Origin: Punica granatum
Lineage: Eukaryota > Streptophyta > Magnoliopsida > Myrtales > Lythraceae
Assembly (NCBI RefSeq): GCF_007655135.1
Contig: NC_045128.1
Coordinates: 8,928,001-8,992,000, forward strand
Length of the DNA: 64,000 bases
Reading direction: 5' to 3'
Shown here: positions 52,585-64,000 of the stretch, in pieces
How the letters are laid out: every line of letters starts with the position of its first letter
Position numbering within the stretch: the first letter of the stretch is position 1
Translations under genes and position numbers: made by a program
Notes under the pieces: generated by a model
Seen by the model: the letters and a program-made list of their open reading frames with translations, nothing else
The model's database searches: none
Told to the model about the DNA's origin: nothing

Positions 52585-55449
52585 CTATTGCAAAGTCCAA
52601 GTATAGACCTGCCCACCACTTGTTGCTCCTGCAAGTGTCCCGACCTCAGAGGGGTGTGCAGCAAACCTGCAAGGGATTGCAGTTATATACGGGCTCTCTA
52701 GCCTCCAAATTATGCTCTTCCTGCTCTGAGAGATGATGTCGACTGCTCTTTTCATGTTCCCGGTGAAGATGTATGAGTCGTCCCAACCCCAAATTGCCCT
52801 GGAACCAATTTGCCATAATTAGCAATTAAACGACAATAAAGATCATCTAAAACTTCGAGAGAGGTACGCATCCATACAACTCGTGAACTGCACCCTTCCG
52901 GAAGGAAAAGGAAGTTCTTGAAAGTTGAAAGTTAAGCTCCTTAACAATACGACCGACGTTTAGCAATTTGATGGAAGGACTTGTACTAAAAGGAAAATGT
53001 TTGTAAACGTAATGGAATCCATACTTGAAAGAGGAGATCCATCTGCTTGTCTTGTTATTGTGGAACACCACTGAAGTCTCCTCAAAATCAGTCCCGCTCG
53101 CTATTCCGACTGAGTTGTCAAAGCTGCATAAAATTGCAGAGGTTAGTTCGTAATGACCACTGTCTAGAGACTAGAGCAGAGGGTCAAACAAATGGTTGCT
53201 TCTGATGAGTGAGCAAAGAGCAAGTATTTCTTGTAGTACACTGGAAGGTAAACATAAGACAGCAAATGTCCACGATCATATAAGCAACTGACCTTGAAGT
53301 AGCAAGAAAGCTACCAGATGGAGAGAAGTAGGCGGAATGTACAGCTTTCTTGTGGTCCACAGATCTGATATTTTTCAGCCTACCTCTGCCTATATTTCTC
53401 AGATCCCAAATGCATGCCGTCCCATCTGTGGAGCTTGTTGCCATGATGGAGGGATTTTTTGGGTTAAAATCAATAGTGTTGATCCTATCTTCATGCAAAT
53501 CCCAGGAGGATGAGGACTTCCCTGTCCTCTCGTCCCAGAATTGAAGTCCTCCCCGACCCTCAGCAAAGTACAAGCAACTCGCATTGTCAGGTCGTTGGCA
53601 AAGAGAAAATATAGCCTCATCAGTGACATACACCAGATCAAAGATCTCTTTCTCAACATCCATCAGCCGAAGGAAACCATCATAGCAGCACGTAAACATC
53701 TGCACAGAGGATAGTAAATCAGCAGATGCATAAGAGCATGCATGTCCAAAAGGCAAATTAAGAGTTGGGATTCAGAATTTGTCGTGAAGATCACAAGTTA
53801 GCGCACCAATATCATAGCATTCCTTTTGGAATCGGAATAGATATCTAAAGACAGAGCAAATAATGAATCCTTTCATTTTTAAGAACAGCTAATAAGAAAA
53901 AATCAATATCAAATTCTTCACCTGTCTCTAAGAATTTGTTTTTCTTTCTATAACTTTATGCCAATTTCTAACTAATACTGTTACACATGCATGCCATACA
54001 TCTAAGCAAATAACATCGACTGCTACCAAGAATTCCATTTACGCGAAACTTATAGTCCAAACAAAATGGCTATAAGTAGCTCTGAACACCACGAAAAAAA
54101 GAAACCATAACACGGACAACAGTCATTGCTGGATATTTCAAACTGCAAGTCATAGGATTACCTTGGACAGATTAAATTCTGGTATGGAAATCCCAGAAAC
54201 AGGACCGGAATGCGTGTGGTACAAGTATATCCCATCTTCATCATCATCTTCAGGGGACTCCATATTCCAGAATCCCACATTCCCAAATTTGTTCCCCACA
54301 GCAATCATTCTCATATTGGGAGTTGGGAAGAATTTAATTGACATTATCCTTCCAGGTACGACCCTCGCAACATTCTTCTTGTTCAGTGTCAATCGATTGA
54401 TATCCATCAAAGCCTTATCATCACCTTGACACACGATATCAAGACTCATAGGCAAATTATCACTCTCATTCCTTTTCGGATCACACAAAGTTTCCACTTT
54501 GCACCCCTCCGCTCCATCAGACTCCTCTTTCTTGGCGATGTTCTCCACTTTCAGCACCGAAGAACCCAAAGCTTTATCACCATTCTCCCTCTTAATATTG
54601 TGAATTGAAGGGAAGCTTTCACCGCCACCCACCTTTGAATCAAAGGGATTCTCCTGTTTACACCCCTTAACTCCATCCGACTCCTCATCCATCGCCATAT
54701 TATATCGTCTCCCCTCCGACAAACCAACATCAACTGAATCCCCACCATCATTTTCCCTCTTGACATTTCCACCAAGACCTACAGCTGAACCACGCAGATC
54801 TTCTCCTTTATGGCCCTTCAGTTTATCAAATCCCTCTGGCGACGAGAAGCCAGTCTCGTTACTTTCAGAAAACCTACTAACTGTCTCCCTAAATGCATGA
54901 TCAGAGCCTAAACCACGATAAGCATCGCGCATGGAAATGGGGCCGGCATCCCTGGGAGAAACCTTGGGATTTTTTTTCGGGGATTCGGTGACAGCCACTG
55001 GACTACCAGAATCCTCATTGCTAAGACCCTTTAAATCAGGTGGCAATCCTCTCGTACGGAGCGAGCGCCGCATCACGACCGGAGTCTCCACCTTCGGCTT
55101 CTTCTCCGCATCAACCTTATAGGTTTTGGTCTCAACTCTGCAAATGACAACAAAATAACAGACCCATAAACCATGCAGAAACCCCAATACAGCAGAAAAG
55201 GAGAACTCCCCCTCAAAATGACACTTCCGCACACAGACAGACATAGAGACAGGGAGACAAGAGAGAGAGAGAGAGATACAGAGAGAGAGAGAGAGCAGGG
55301 GATTTGTGGGAGTACTTTTGGCGCTTCGAGGCGGCGGAGAGCTCGGCGGCGCGGGATTGGAGGTTGAGGGCGGCCATCATCTCGCCGTTCCGCCGGATGT
55401 TCTCGAGCCTCTGCCGCTCGTACTCCGTCATCTTCACCTGCGGTGCCAT
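52585..55449 (-). CDS. WD40 protein, WDR76/CMR1-like
   Basis: Five exons on the minus strand: 55316-55449, 54162-55137, 53293-53699, 53025-53123, 52585-52798, joining in frame to 609 residues. The N-terminus has a charged helix (YERQRLENIRRNGEMMAAL) characteristic of WDR76/CMR1 proteins, followed by about 230 acidic, low-complexity residues, then six or seven WD repeats. Two repeats end in WDxR (WDER, WDLR), the motif by which many WD40 proteins dock on DDB1-CUL4. Family members bind chromatin at DNA damage and act in protein quality control and genome stability. ATG 55449 is preceded by a GA/CT tract in the 5' leader. A plain DDB2 assignment is less likely because of the N-terminal helix. 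Confidence 0.88.
55259..55295 (+). repeat. GA microsatellite in WD40 gene intron 1
   Basis: Interrupted GA repeat just downstream (in gene direction) of exon 1. A second GA run in the 5' leader spans 55471-55499. Confidence 0.9.
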
Positions 55450-55468
55450 TGGAACAGACCACTGAGAA

Positions 55469-55502
<34 letters not shown>

Positions 55503-55604
55503 AGAGTTTTTCTTTCTTCAAGAAAAAGGAAAAAAAAAGGGCTTATTTATGGAATTTATGAGCGGTTTCTTATCAGAGAGAGGGAAAAGGCAAAATTAAG
55601 GTCT

Positions 55605-55613
55605 GCGCGGGAA
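55605..55613 (-). promoter_or_regulatory. E2F-like site upstream of the WD40 gene
   Basis: GCGCGGGAA on the plus strand, TTCCCGCGC on the gene strand, about 155 bp before the start codon. It is one base off the TTTCCCGC form. Role inferred only. Confidence 0.4.
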
Positions 55614-55639
55614 CGAAAATTTGTGGGCCACGTGGCTGG

Positions 55640-56808
55640 TTCATGGCCGTCCATTTTCCACGATCAATCCGGGTCCTTTGTGGGCCGGGATGGACCGGCC
55701 GGTTTGTCACTGCTGGCCCGGAAGTGGGCCGAGCCCTCGGTCGGACGTAACCTAGCCGATGGTGCCTGCTGTCGAGGGGCAAATGAAAACTCGGAATATA
55801 CTTACATGCGATACGTGGCGTTTGGTGTATTACTATTTAAAATGATTAGTAATTTAGAATTAGGCCCCCCACTTTTATAATTACCGATAATGTTACATTA
55901 ACATATTTTTTTTTTATATTGATTGCTGGTGACATTGCTGGTAGTATGGATAGCCATCCCATGAAAGTATATTACCGGCTGACTGAAAATGTGTATTACC
56001 TTGCATATTCAGATTATTGGTAATCTGTTCCGGCCAAAGATGGTAATATGATGAGTGCAAGGAATTTAAAATTAAATTCCCAGTAATCCATATTGCAAAT
56101 GGTTAGGCTTTGGTACCGGAATGTGAATGCGAATGCAAATGCGAATGCGAATGTGAATGCGAACGCGAACGCGGATAGTGAATATGCACTCCATGTCTAG
56201 AAGTCTCGACTAGTGAATGTCAAGAACCTATGACAAGAACACCTGAGCGGGCATCCTTCCTAAACTGTATGGATATTGTGAATGTTGTGGGAGCGATTAA
56301 TTCCCAGATCAGTCATGTCCAAAATCATTCTCATCGTCCCGTGGTAATCTGGCTTATGTAGTTATTCTCGTAAATCCGACTTCGTCTGGTGAAGCTAGTG
56401 TCAGCCTTTAGCTGTGGCGAAGCATGCTTTCTGCACTCAACTGTGGCGGGCTTGGAAAGGTTGTTTCATGATCACGACAGAAGTGGTGTGCTCGATGATC
56501 ATATATATGACCATGATTAATTTGCTTGGCCCTTGATGATTATTTGGTTGTTCATGAAAGTTTCGTTCATCAAATGAAACGATATCGGCGAATCATTTTT
56601 CTCTAATAAATCTGGTACTAACTATCATTTATATAGCAGCAGACACGGGGAAAAAAATTATGTCTTGCTCCCTCAATAACGTTGATGGTTACATGCTCTG
56701 GTATTTCGGAGTTTTGGCGGCAGACACCATTTTCTCATAGGTCCATGGCGAGTGCGGGCTAATACAATGGACTAAGTAACTCCGACTCTAGATTGGTATT
56801 GCCAAGCC
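55640..56808. other. Interval between WD40 and H+-ATPase genes, hexamer repeat
   Basis: Contains a GAATGC/GAACGC-type hexanucleotide minisatellite at about 56120-56173. No gene recognised. I looked here for a further exon encoding the missing ATPase C-terminus and saw none. Confidence 0.55.
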
Positions 56809-59800
56809 TCAAGCCTGTGTGGTCATTTTCGCCATCTCTGCTCTTCTCTTTGCTTGGTCGGCAAGCTCAGAGAGCTCGCGGTAATTCTTGTCCTGGAACA
56901 ACGCATCGGCGTGCTTCAAGCCGTGCAACGTCCTTTGAGCTTGGGCCCACTGTGCCTCCCTCTCGTTCTTTCCGTAGTCCTTCTTGGTAGAGAAAGCGGT
57001 CTGGCACAACAACATAATGTATGAGGAGTCAGTTTAAGAATGCGATCGATTATGATATGCATGAAACAAGACGGAAATGTGGTTGTTAGCTATGATCAGG
57101 ATCGGTTGTTACGTGGGTCTGGAAGAGATTGTCCCAAGCTTTGCCGCTCAAGGAATAGCGGATGATGAACTTGAGGACGTCGAGGGGAAGGTATGTGACA
57201 ATGCTGAAGACCCAGATGGCTCCTGCCCATCCCCACCCGATCCCTTCAATCCTCGCGAATAACCAGCTGGCGTACACAGCGATCACTGTGGCCACCTACA
57301 AGTTTATAATTCGGGAACCATCATCAATAAGGGGAAGATCAATGCTCGAGCAACGATGATAAGGTAAAGATCACCCTGTCATTTTGAGCAGATTACGTAT
57401 GTATAACACGGGAAGGAGCACCTACAAGCTGAGCAGCGATGAAGGCACCAACGAGCAAGAGGCCTGGGCGCTCCACGAAGGACCAGCTGCGTGAGCGGGT
57501 CACGAAGATGAGTGCCTGACTGATGATGCTCACTTGAAGGTAGAGTGCGGCAGTGAGCTCATCAACGTTGTGACTAATTGACCTCACTCCGAACACATTC
57601 TGCGATATTAAGAATCAGCATATATTAGTCCAAATTTCCGGTTCATATCCTAGAATTTTTCTGAAAGGAGAATGACGACAAGCAAGATACCAAAGTTTGC
57701 CTTATGGATGTAGCTCTTTCCGTTCCGGAAGACTTAGTCCATGTGATTTTGTTGAAGTTGATGTTCAGATAACTTACCGAGAAGAAATCAGTGTCATGAG
57801 CAAGCCAGAAGAAGAGCACGCTCATGAGGGCAAGGTAGGTCCCAATCACCACCCCAGTGGCAAAGATCTCATTGAGCTTCCACGAGTCGGGGACTGGAGA
57901 TGGCTTCACCCTGTCCTTGGAAATGGTCATGATGGTGCCGTCATTCAAGATAGCAATGATGAGCACCATGAATGGGGAGAAGTCGAACTTCCAGATGAGG
58001 GCAATGAGCAGGAATCCTAGCACAATACGAATGGTGATAGAGACCGCATAAATTGTGTAGTTCTTCATCCTCTGGAAGATGGCCCTGCTCGTGAGCACGG
58101 CGCTGACTATCACGCTTAGCCCTGGCTCTGTGAGGACAATGTCAGAGGCGCTCCTTGCAGCATCGGTGGCGTCTGCCACTGCAATCCCGATGTCTGCCTT
58201 CTTCAGGGCAGGGGCATCGTTGACACCATCTCCCGTCATTCCACATATATGCTTCCTCTCCTGTAGTCTCTTCACGATCTCGTACTTGTGCTCTATACAC
58301 ATCCCATAATTCACATAAGGTTATGAAAACATAAGCAGGAATCTTTTCCAACTAAAATTTTTCATTAACATTTCCCCGGAAACAAAACATTGATTTACCA
58401 GGGAAGACACCGGCAAATCCATCAGCCTGTTCAATGAGCTCATCAACAGGAAGTGAGGCGACTGCGCTGTCCTTGCTCTCACCGAGGAGAGATGATGAAG
58501 GGTACATGTTGGTGCCCATCCCGAGCCTGCGGCCTGTCTCTTTGCCGATGGCAAGCTGATCACCCGTGATCATCTTCACATTGACACCAAGGTCAAGAGC
58601 CCGACGGATGGTCTCTGCACTGTCATGCCTCGGGGGATCAAACAGGGGCAGGAGACCGACGAACTCCCACGGCTCTCCTTCACTCTCCTTGGTCTTCTCG
58701 AGAACTGTCTGTTGGTGGAAAAGGGGAGCAATATGTCAATATACTGTGTTTAAGGAGAAGTAGATTAAAAAAACAAAAAAGGAGGGAAACAAAATAGAAA
58801 GACCAGAAGATTTACTTGTCGGGCAACTCCAAGGGAACGGAGACCGCGCTCGGCGAAGTTGTCGATTATTTTATGAGCCTTTTTGCACGCTTCGCCCTTG
58901 AGGCCACAGAGCTCAATTATCTAATTATGTCACACAATCGAGTTGATTAGAACAAAATGACGAGTGATATGTTGATTTATAGAAATATATATGATGATGA
59001 AGATATAAGTCAATACCTGTTCCGGTGCACCTTTGCTGCAACGATGCCAATCGCCATTGCTGTCAATGTAAGTGATCGCCGTGCGCTTGTCCACCGGATT
59101 GAATGGTAAGAAATGGACCTCTGTGATCCCTGCCCTTGCCTTTTATCCAATAAAAAGAATCCAGAAATGAATAAAATTCATGTACTTTAACCAGCTTATA
59201 CTATGTATATATGTTTCACATAATATTTCTCGTAAAGATCCGCAGCATGTCTATTGTTGCTATACCTCCTTAGGATCATTCAGCATTCCGACAATCGAGG
59301 CATCGATGGCATCCTGGTTCTCAACTCGGGATGCCCTAGCAGCCAGCAGCATAAGATCATCCTTGTCCATGTCCTTGGGGAAAACCTCAATCAAGGACTT
59401 GTCGACGGTGAGCTTGTTGAGTGTGAGAGTCCCGGTCTTGTCGCTGCACAGGACATCCATCCCAGCCATTTCCTCAATGGCGGTCATCCTCTTTGTGATG
59501 GCTCCCTGCTCCGACAGGCGGTGTGACCCAATGGCCATTGTTACAGACAGAACTGTTGGCATAGCAATCGGGATACCTCCGATGAGAAGTACGAGGAGGT
59601 TGTCAATGCCCTCTCTGTACCTCCTGTGCTGGATCGGGTACATGACTATGATCTCTACCAACATTCCAATGGCAATAGAGCAGATGCAGAAGTTACCGAT
59701 CGCCGTCAACACCTGATATGAAGATTATAGCAAGATTTCTCTTAGTTATCAACGTCCATTGGAAAATATTAGCTTCTGCACATTCAATACTAGGACATGA

Positions 59801-61250
59801 TATACTGCATATTAGAATGCACGAAAGTCTCTTTTCTACTGGTTGTCCCATATGGAATTGGCTGTTCTCCTGTGACACCTCGACGAAATAGGGCACTCTT
59901 CTTACTACGATAGTCAAGATTGCCGTGTCAGTTGGAATTATGATGTACCTTCTGGAAGTGACCGACTTGGTTGGTGCTGTCCACGAGGTGGGCAGCCTTC
60001 CCGAAGAAGGTATGGACACCAGTGGCGATAACAACAGCCTCGATCTCACCTTGCTTGCAGGTGGAGCCGGAGAAGACCTCATCACCAGGGTGCTTTGTTA
60101 CGGGTAACGATTCACCTGTGTGATCAGATGAGACTTCTTGTCGGCAAAACTGATGCAAGGATGAATAACAACAGCAATATTAGGAATTCAGGAATTCAAC
60201 AACAAACCTGTGAGGGCAGACTGGTCGATCTTGAGGGGATCTCCTTCCAAGAGACGAGCATCGGCGGGGATGATGTCACCCAACTTCACACTGATCACAT
60301 CTCCCGGCACCAGTATCGCTGCCTCTTGTTCACTCCACTTCCCATCTCTCAGCACCTTAATTAACAGTAGCTCGTGTCAAAAGATGAGCGTAAAATAAAT
60401 CCATACGACGTGCAAAAGGTACAGTGGCGCAGCGCTGAATAAAATAGCACCTTGGTCTTAGGGGCAAGACCAGCCATCAGAGCGGCAGCGGCATTTCCAG
60501 CGTTGTTCTCTTCGATGAAACTGATGGTGGAGTTGATGATCAGCAACACTACAATACCTATGAAATCTTGCCAATCCGGAGGCTTTCCCTGCAAATTTTG
60601 ACTCATCAATTCCGTATTCATTCATTTGTTAATCCGCTACTGAGCCTGATATGTAAACGATAACTAAGATTGGTTATTTTTAAATTCCTTGAAGGGACTT
60701 ACCCCTCCATTGGCCAAGGCAATGGCCATGATCGCTGCACACTCCATGACCCATGATAGGGGATTCCACATAAAGCCCAAAAACTTGAGCAATTTGCTTT
60801 CCTGTGCCCAAAAAAAAAAAAACACACACACACACATACTTTGAGTAATTAATCAAATAATTGATTTTTTTCAAAATTTTTAGCTGAAATATCGATAGAA
60901 AAAGACAAGGAAAAATTTATAAAAGAAATGATGATATATATATATATATATATTATTATTGCCTTTTTCTCTTCAAGCTTGTTCTGGCCGAAGATTTGGA
61001 GCCTCTTCTGCCCTTCTTCGGTTGTCAAACCTTCTCTTGTGCATTTCAGCTGCTCAAACACTTCATCCACAGGTATTCTCTCCTGCAAACACGGCGAGAA
61101 AAACGTTCACATCCGCAGAAATAACCGTAACTACACGTGAATTCCCCAATCTTTTAAAAAGCGAATGGGGATGTAAATATGATGTCCTACGAGGTCGATG
61201 TTCTCATTCTTGATCTCTTCCAAGGTGAGGTCGGTATTGGAGGACGCCAT
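56809..61250 (-). CDS. Plasma-membrane H+-ATPase (P3A type), short C-terminus
   Basis: Pumps protons out of the cell using ATP. Fourteen exons on the minus strand: 61191-61250, 60963-61082, 60703-60801, 60451-60588, 60208-60355, 59949-60115, 59266-59712, 59017-59139, 58816-58920, 58399-58708, 57778-58292, 57426-57599, 57113-57295, 56809-57000; they join in frame to 926 residues. Visible: TGES, phosphorylation site DKTGT (Asp335), TGDGVNDAP hinge, the ITIRIV and ILNDG transport-segment motifs holding the conserved Arg and Asp, and all the usual membrane spans. The protein ends [14 protein letters not shown], where relatives continue for about 30 more residues with the second autoinhibitory region and a terminal YTV whose Thr is phosphorylated for 14-3-3 binding. 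Intron 2 uses a GC donor. Start ATG opens [13 protein letters not shown], the family norm. Confidence 0.95.
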
Positions 61251-61282
61251 CTTCCCCAAAGGCCAGGGGACGCGAAACTAGA

Positions 61283-61330
61283 TGCAGTGGCAGCCCTCGC
61301 CCTGGTCGACCGAAGAATGAGAATCCGTTC
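61283..61330 (-). repeat. ATPase leader segment repeated upstream
   Basis: A block with CCTGGTCGACCGAAGAATGA (plus-strand writing) in the presumed 5' leader, starting about 30 bp before the start codon. Near-copies occur at 62928-62963 and 62988-63027. Confidence 0.8.
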
Positions 61331-61465
61331 GAGGATTACGAATGAATGAATTTAGAAGAAGAGATTGTCTCTCTCCTTCTACGCTTCCATCAATGGCCTC
61401 CAAGAGAAGTCAAGGGGAGATATGAGGGACAAGGGAGGAAGCCTTAGGCCAAAGAGCTTACTTCA

Positions 61466-61472
61466 ATTTATA
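61466..61472 (-). promoter_or_regulatory. Probable TATA box of the H+-ATPase gene
   Basis: TATAAAT on the gene strand in a CCTATAAATTG context, about 215 bp before the start codon. This would give a leader of about 180 bases. Confidence 0.45.
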
Positions 61473-61479
61473 GGCAGGG

Positions 61480-62377
61480 TGGAAGAAGGAGAGAAAGTGG
61501 GAGACCAGGCAACTTTTGCGGGCATGGTGGAGTTGGAGACAGTTGAAGTCCTGTGGCTGACCAAAGTCCCCGCCATTGCCATTGTCTCTCCTTTTCCTTT
61601 TCCTCGTTTGTTTTTTCTGTTTTTGGGTCGATTTCTTGGCCATGATTTGTTGGGTTGGGGGGCATTGTATATTTCCGTATTTGATTGATTCATATCTCTG
61701 TCTCTTGCTAAAAATGTAAGTGCGATAATATGTCATGGAAATTGGAAGAACTCGATCGAATACGCATGGACATGTCCGATCGAGTTTAGGTCGGATGTGT
61801 TGGAACTGACCTACAATAACTATATTGTAGATCTTTACCCAAAAAAAAAAACCATATTGTAGATAACAATAACTTCAAATCCTAAAATAACTATATCAAA
61901 GTTTAGTTAATTGAATTTTAAAAATTCGGAAAGATAATTAAATCTAGGAGCTAATCAGATTATTTAAGAATTAAAAGAGTATGTTATTTTCAAAAATTAA
62001 AACAAAATATGTTTTAGGAAAAAATAATTTAATATCCTACTCCTAATAAAAAAATTATCTGAAAATTTGAATTACTCCTAATTTAAATTAAATTCGTACA
62101 AAGTACAAGTTAATTTAGAGTATACTCTTAATTTCCCTCTTGATCACATTGATTGGGAGCTCTTTACCACATAAATCTTTTGTGTCATTCTTCTCTTCCC
62201 TGTCCTCTACTTGGTCGTTTTCGAGTTTGATTTTTTTCGTTTCTGCTCATAACAAAAAATTATCAAATAGCCTAAAGAAGCCAAATTAAGAATATTTATT
62301 GGTTAATTTTTATTAGTTTAAGAAACAAATTACTTATTTATACAAATACACTTTTTTCCGTTATAAGGGAGGCATTT
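61480..62377. other. H+-ATPase upstream region
   Basis: A GC-richer first 200 bp, then AT-rich sequence. No other gene recognised; promoter elements beyond the TATA-like site were not identified. Confidence 0.45.
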
Positions 62378-63030
62378 CGACCGGTGACCAACCCCCTAAC
62401 CGAAGTCGCTAGCTGGCTCAGACCGAGCTGCACGTCCCTCGGCCAGTGGTAGGGCTAGCGAGGCACCCCCATTCAGTCGAAAGAGAGATAGTGCACGACG
62501 GACAGAGAGATCTGAGAGTCAAAAGATAGGTAAAAAAGACCATTTAAAAAGAAGAAGAATTATTTATTTATTATGTATCATTCATAATTATTATTTATTT
62601 TTATTTTCTTTATTTTGCTACGTCACCATTTGCTAACGATACTAGTCCATAGATGGCTCGGAAGTTTACCAATTGCCTAACCGAAGTCGCACTTGGACTG
62701 CGTGTGGTGGGGCCACCAACGAGGCACCCCCATTCAGTTGAAAGAGAGAGATGGTGCACGAGGGACAAAGAAATCTGAGAGTCAAAAGATAGCTAAAAAG
62801 AGACATTTTTTTTTAAAAAAATATTTGTTTATTATTTATCATTTATAATTATTATTTATTTTGTCATCTTATTTATTTTTTATTTTATTATGTTACATCA
62901 ACATTTGCTAACTATGTCAGTCCATAGCAGTAGCTGCCTTGGTCGACCGAAGAATGAGAATCTGCTCGCAAACGATGTCAGTCCATGGCAGCAGTTGCCC
63001 TGGTCGACCGAAGAACGAGAATCCGTTTAG
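62378..63030 (+). repeat. Two-copy tandem repeat of about 290 bp plus leader copies
   Basis: Copy 1 (about 62380-62650) and copy 2 (about 62668-62925) share CTAACCGAAGTCGC, GAGGCACCCCCATTCAGT and AGAGTCAAAAGATAG blocks and an AT-rich tail with ATTTGCTAAC. After copy 2 follow two short copies of the ATPase leader block (62928-62963, 62988-63027). Confidence 0.8.
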
Positions 63031-63549
63031 ATCAGTAATCCACAGAAGGAATAAATGAATAGGAGAGACTATATGCGTCCGGTTTGTTTGCACAATAGGT
63101 GATAAGATCCATCATTCAATTTAGGTGTATTAATCTGCAATGCTAACGTATTCTTTTTGTTGGGTATCGTTGGGTAGATATCGAGTGAATTAATTTCCAT
63201 TCTGATATCTATTTGTGTAAAAAGCTTCCTAGATGCACCTTGTCCTAGGACTTTCTGCAAGACCAGTACTCAACCATCCATAGTTCCCATAGTGGCAATA
63301 TTCATCAACTTTGGATGCAAGAAAAATGATCAGGGGAAGGGAACCAAAATGAGGTCATGATTTGCACATAACATGATATCATAGGACCGTAAATTTACTG
63401 AAGATAGGATTCACTGGTTAAACAATTTCAAAAGGAAACACTTCTAGGAATACCAGTAATCTAGAATCGAGCCCTAGTCAAACCCGCATTCTCAAGTTCT
63501 ACAAAGCAAATCTTGAGTCGTATTGAAAATTGAACAAAGGCCATCCGCC
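63031..63549. other. L39 3' flank
   Basis: Probably the 3' UTR and downstream flank of the L39 gene on the minus strand. Nothing else recognised. Confidence 0.45.
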
Positions 63550-63598
63550 TTAAAATCCCAACTTGGTGCGGCGCCAATGCCTACGCTTCGCATTGTAC
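63550..63598 (-). CDS. RPL39: 60S ribosomal protein L39 (eL39), last exon
   Basis: The last exon on the minus strand encodes YNAKRRHWRRTKLGF and a stop, the invariant C-terminus of eukaryotic L39, a small protein lining the ribosome exit tunnel. A TATCAG acceptor precedes it; the first base completes an arginine codon from the previous exon. The rest of the gene is not in the 400 bp to the right and must lie beyond the window. Confidence 0.92.
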
Positions 63599-64000
63599 CT
63601 GATACCAACACACATACAAGCCCTCATCAATGTTCGAACTTGGGTTAACGAAATGAATAAGTACACAAAGGTTCCTGCATTCTCTCTTTAAACATTCCAG
63701 ACATTACAGTTACCCCTCAAAGTTACTTAAAAAATCTAATGTTTCTTCATCAAGACACATAAGGGCCCTAATCATATTTCGACTCGTAATCAAATCCATG
63801 ATTACCGATAGAAAATACTACTAAGTAATTGTCCCAAAGATTCTATACCTATCTATTTGAAGAAGGAATCATGTAAGAAAGGGGATTCCTAATTGTACAT
63901 ATGGTACTCCGAACTTGGAAAGAGCAAGAAGAAATTTAACGACCGCAACTCATTTTCTTATCATACAAAGCCATTTGCAAGCTCTCATCAATGCCCGAAC
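63599..64000 (-). other. Intron of the L39 gene
   Basis: Intron sequence upstream (in gene direction) of the last L39 exon. A short block (CAAGC-CTCATCAATG-CGAAC) occurs at 63617-63639 and again at 63977-64000. Confidence 0.6.

Noticed and set aside
54163..55122. Plus-strand open frames opposite the WD40 gene exon 2
   Set aside because: Shadows of a 976-bp minus-strand exon.
57697..60364. Plus-strand open frames opposite the H+-ATPase exons
   Set aside because: Shadows of strongly conserved minus-strand exons.

Overview
The window is nuclear DNA from a flowering plant, most likely a eudicot. It is AT-rich between genes, the genes carry many short spliced exons, and it holds plant-specific families (DCL4, a DYW-type PPR protein, an autoinhibited-type plasma-membrane H+-ATPase) plus copia retrotransposons, MITEs and a SINE. 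I cannot name the species from sequence alone.

Layout. 1-9.6 kb is gene-free: a copia polyprotein fragment, a diverged 0.5-kb duplication, and a 2.5-kb AT-rich block present twice in tandem. 9.65-22.2 kb is a Dicer-like 4 gene whose helicase, DUF283, PAZ and dsRNA-binding parts are present but whose RNase IIIa domain and the first half of RNase IIIb are missing. 22.2-30 kb is repeat-rich: a MITE with terminal inverted repeats (TIRs) and an 8-bp target duplication, then a composite copia insertion with three copies of a 184-bp LTR, one inverted, flanked by a 5-bp target duplication. 30.2-31 kb is a broken PrmC/HemK-type methyltransferase copy. 31.3-32.4 kb is a long-TIR Mutator-like element ending about 225 bp upstream of a complete 18-exon MCM5 gene (32.66-38.05 kb), whose short promoter carries two E2F-type sites. 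38-43 kb holds a small Mutator-like MITE and an antisense copia remnant. 43.0-45.8 kb is a single-exon DYW-class PPR gene with a frameshift. 46.9-47.6 kb is a decayed, intron-containing copy of parts of MCM5. 48.5-52.1 kb is a plastid-type FAD-dependent oxidoreductase. 52.6-55.4 kb (minus) is a WDR76/CMR1-like WD40 protein. 56.8-61.25 kb (minus) is a plasma-membrane H+-ATPase lacking the usual regulatory C-terminus. 63.55 kb (minus) is the last exon of ribosomal protein L39.

The genes do not form an operon or pathway. MCM5 (replicative helicase) and the WDR76/CMR1-like protein (chromatin and DNA-damage factor) both belong to genome maintenance, and both have E2F-like sites upstream. Exon boundaries were derived by hand from reading-frame continuity, GT/AG sites and remembered family sequences. 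Where I say a segment is missing, the comparison is with remembered Arabidopsis relatives, not a computed alignment.
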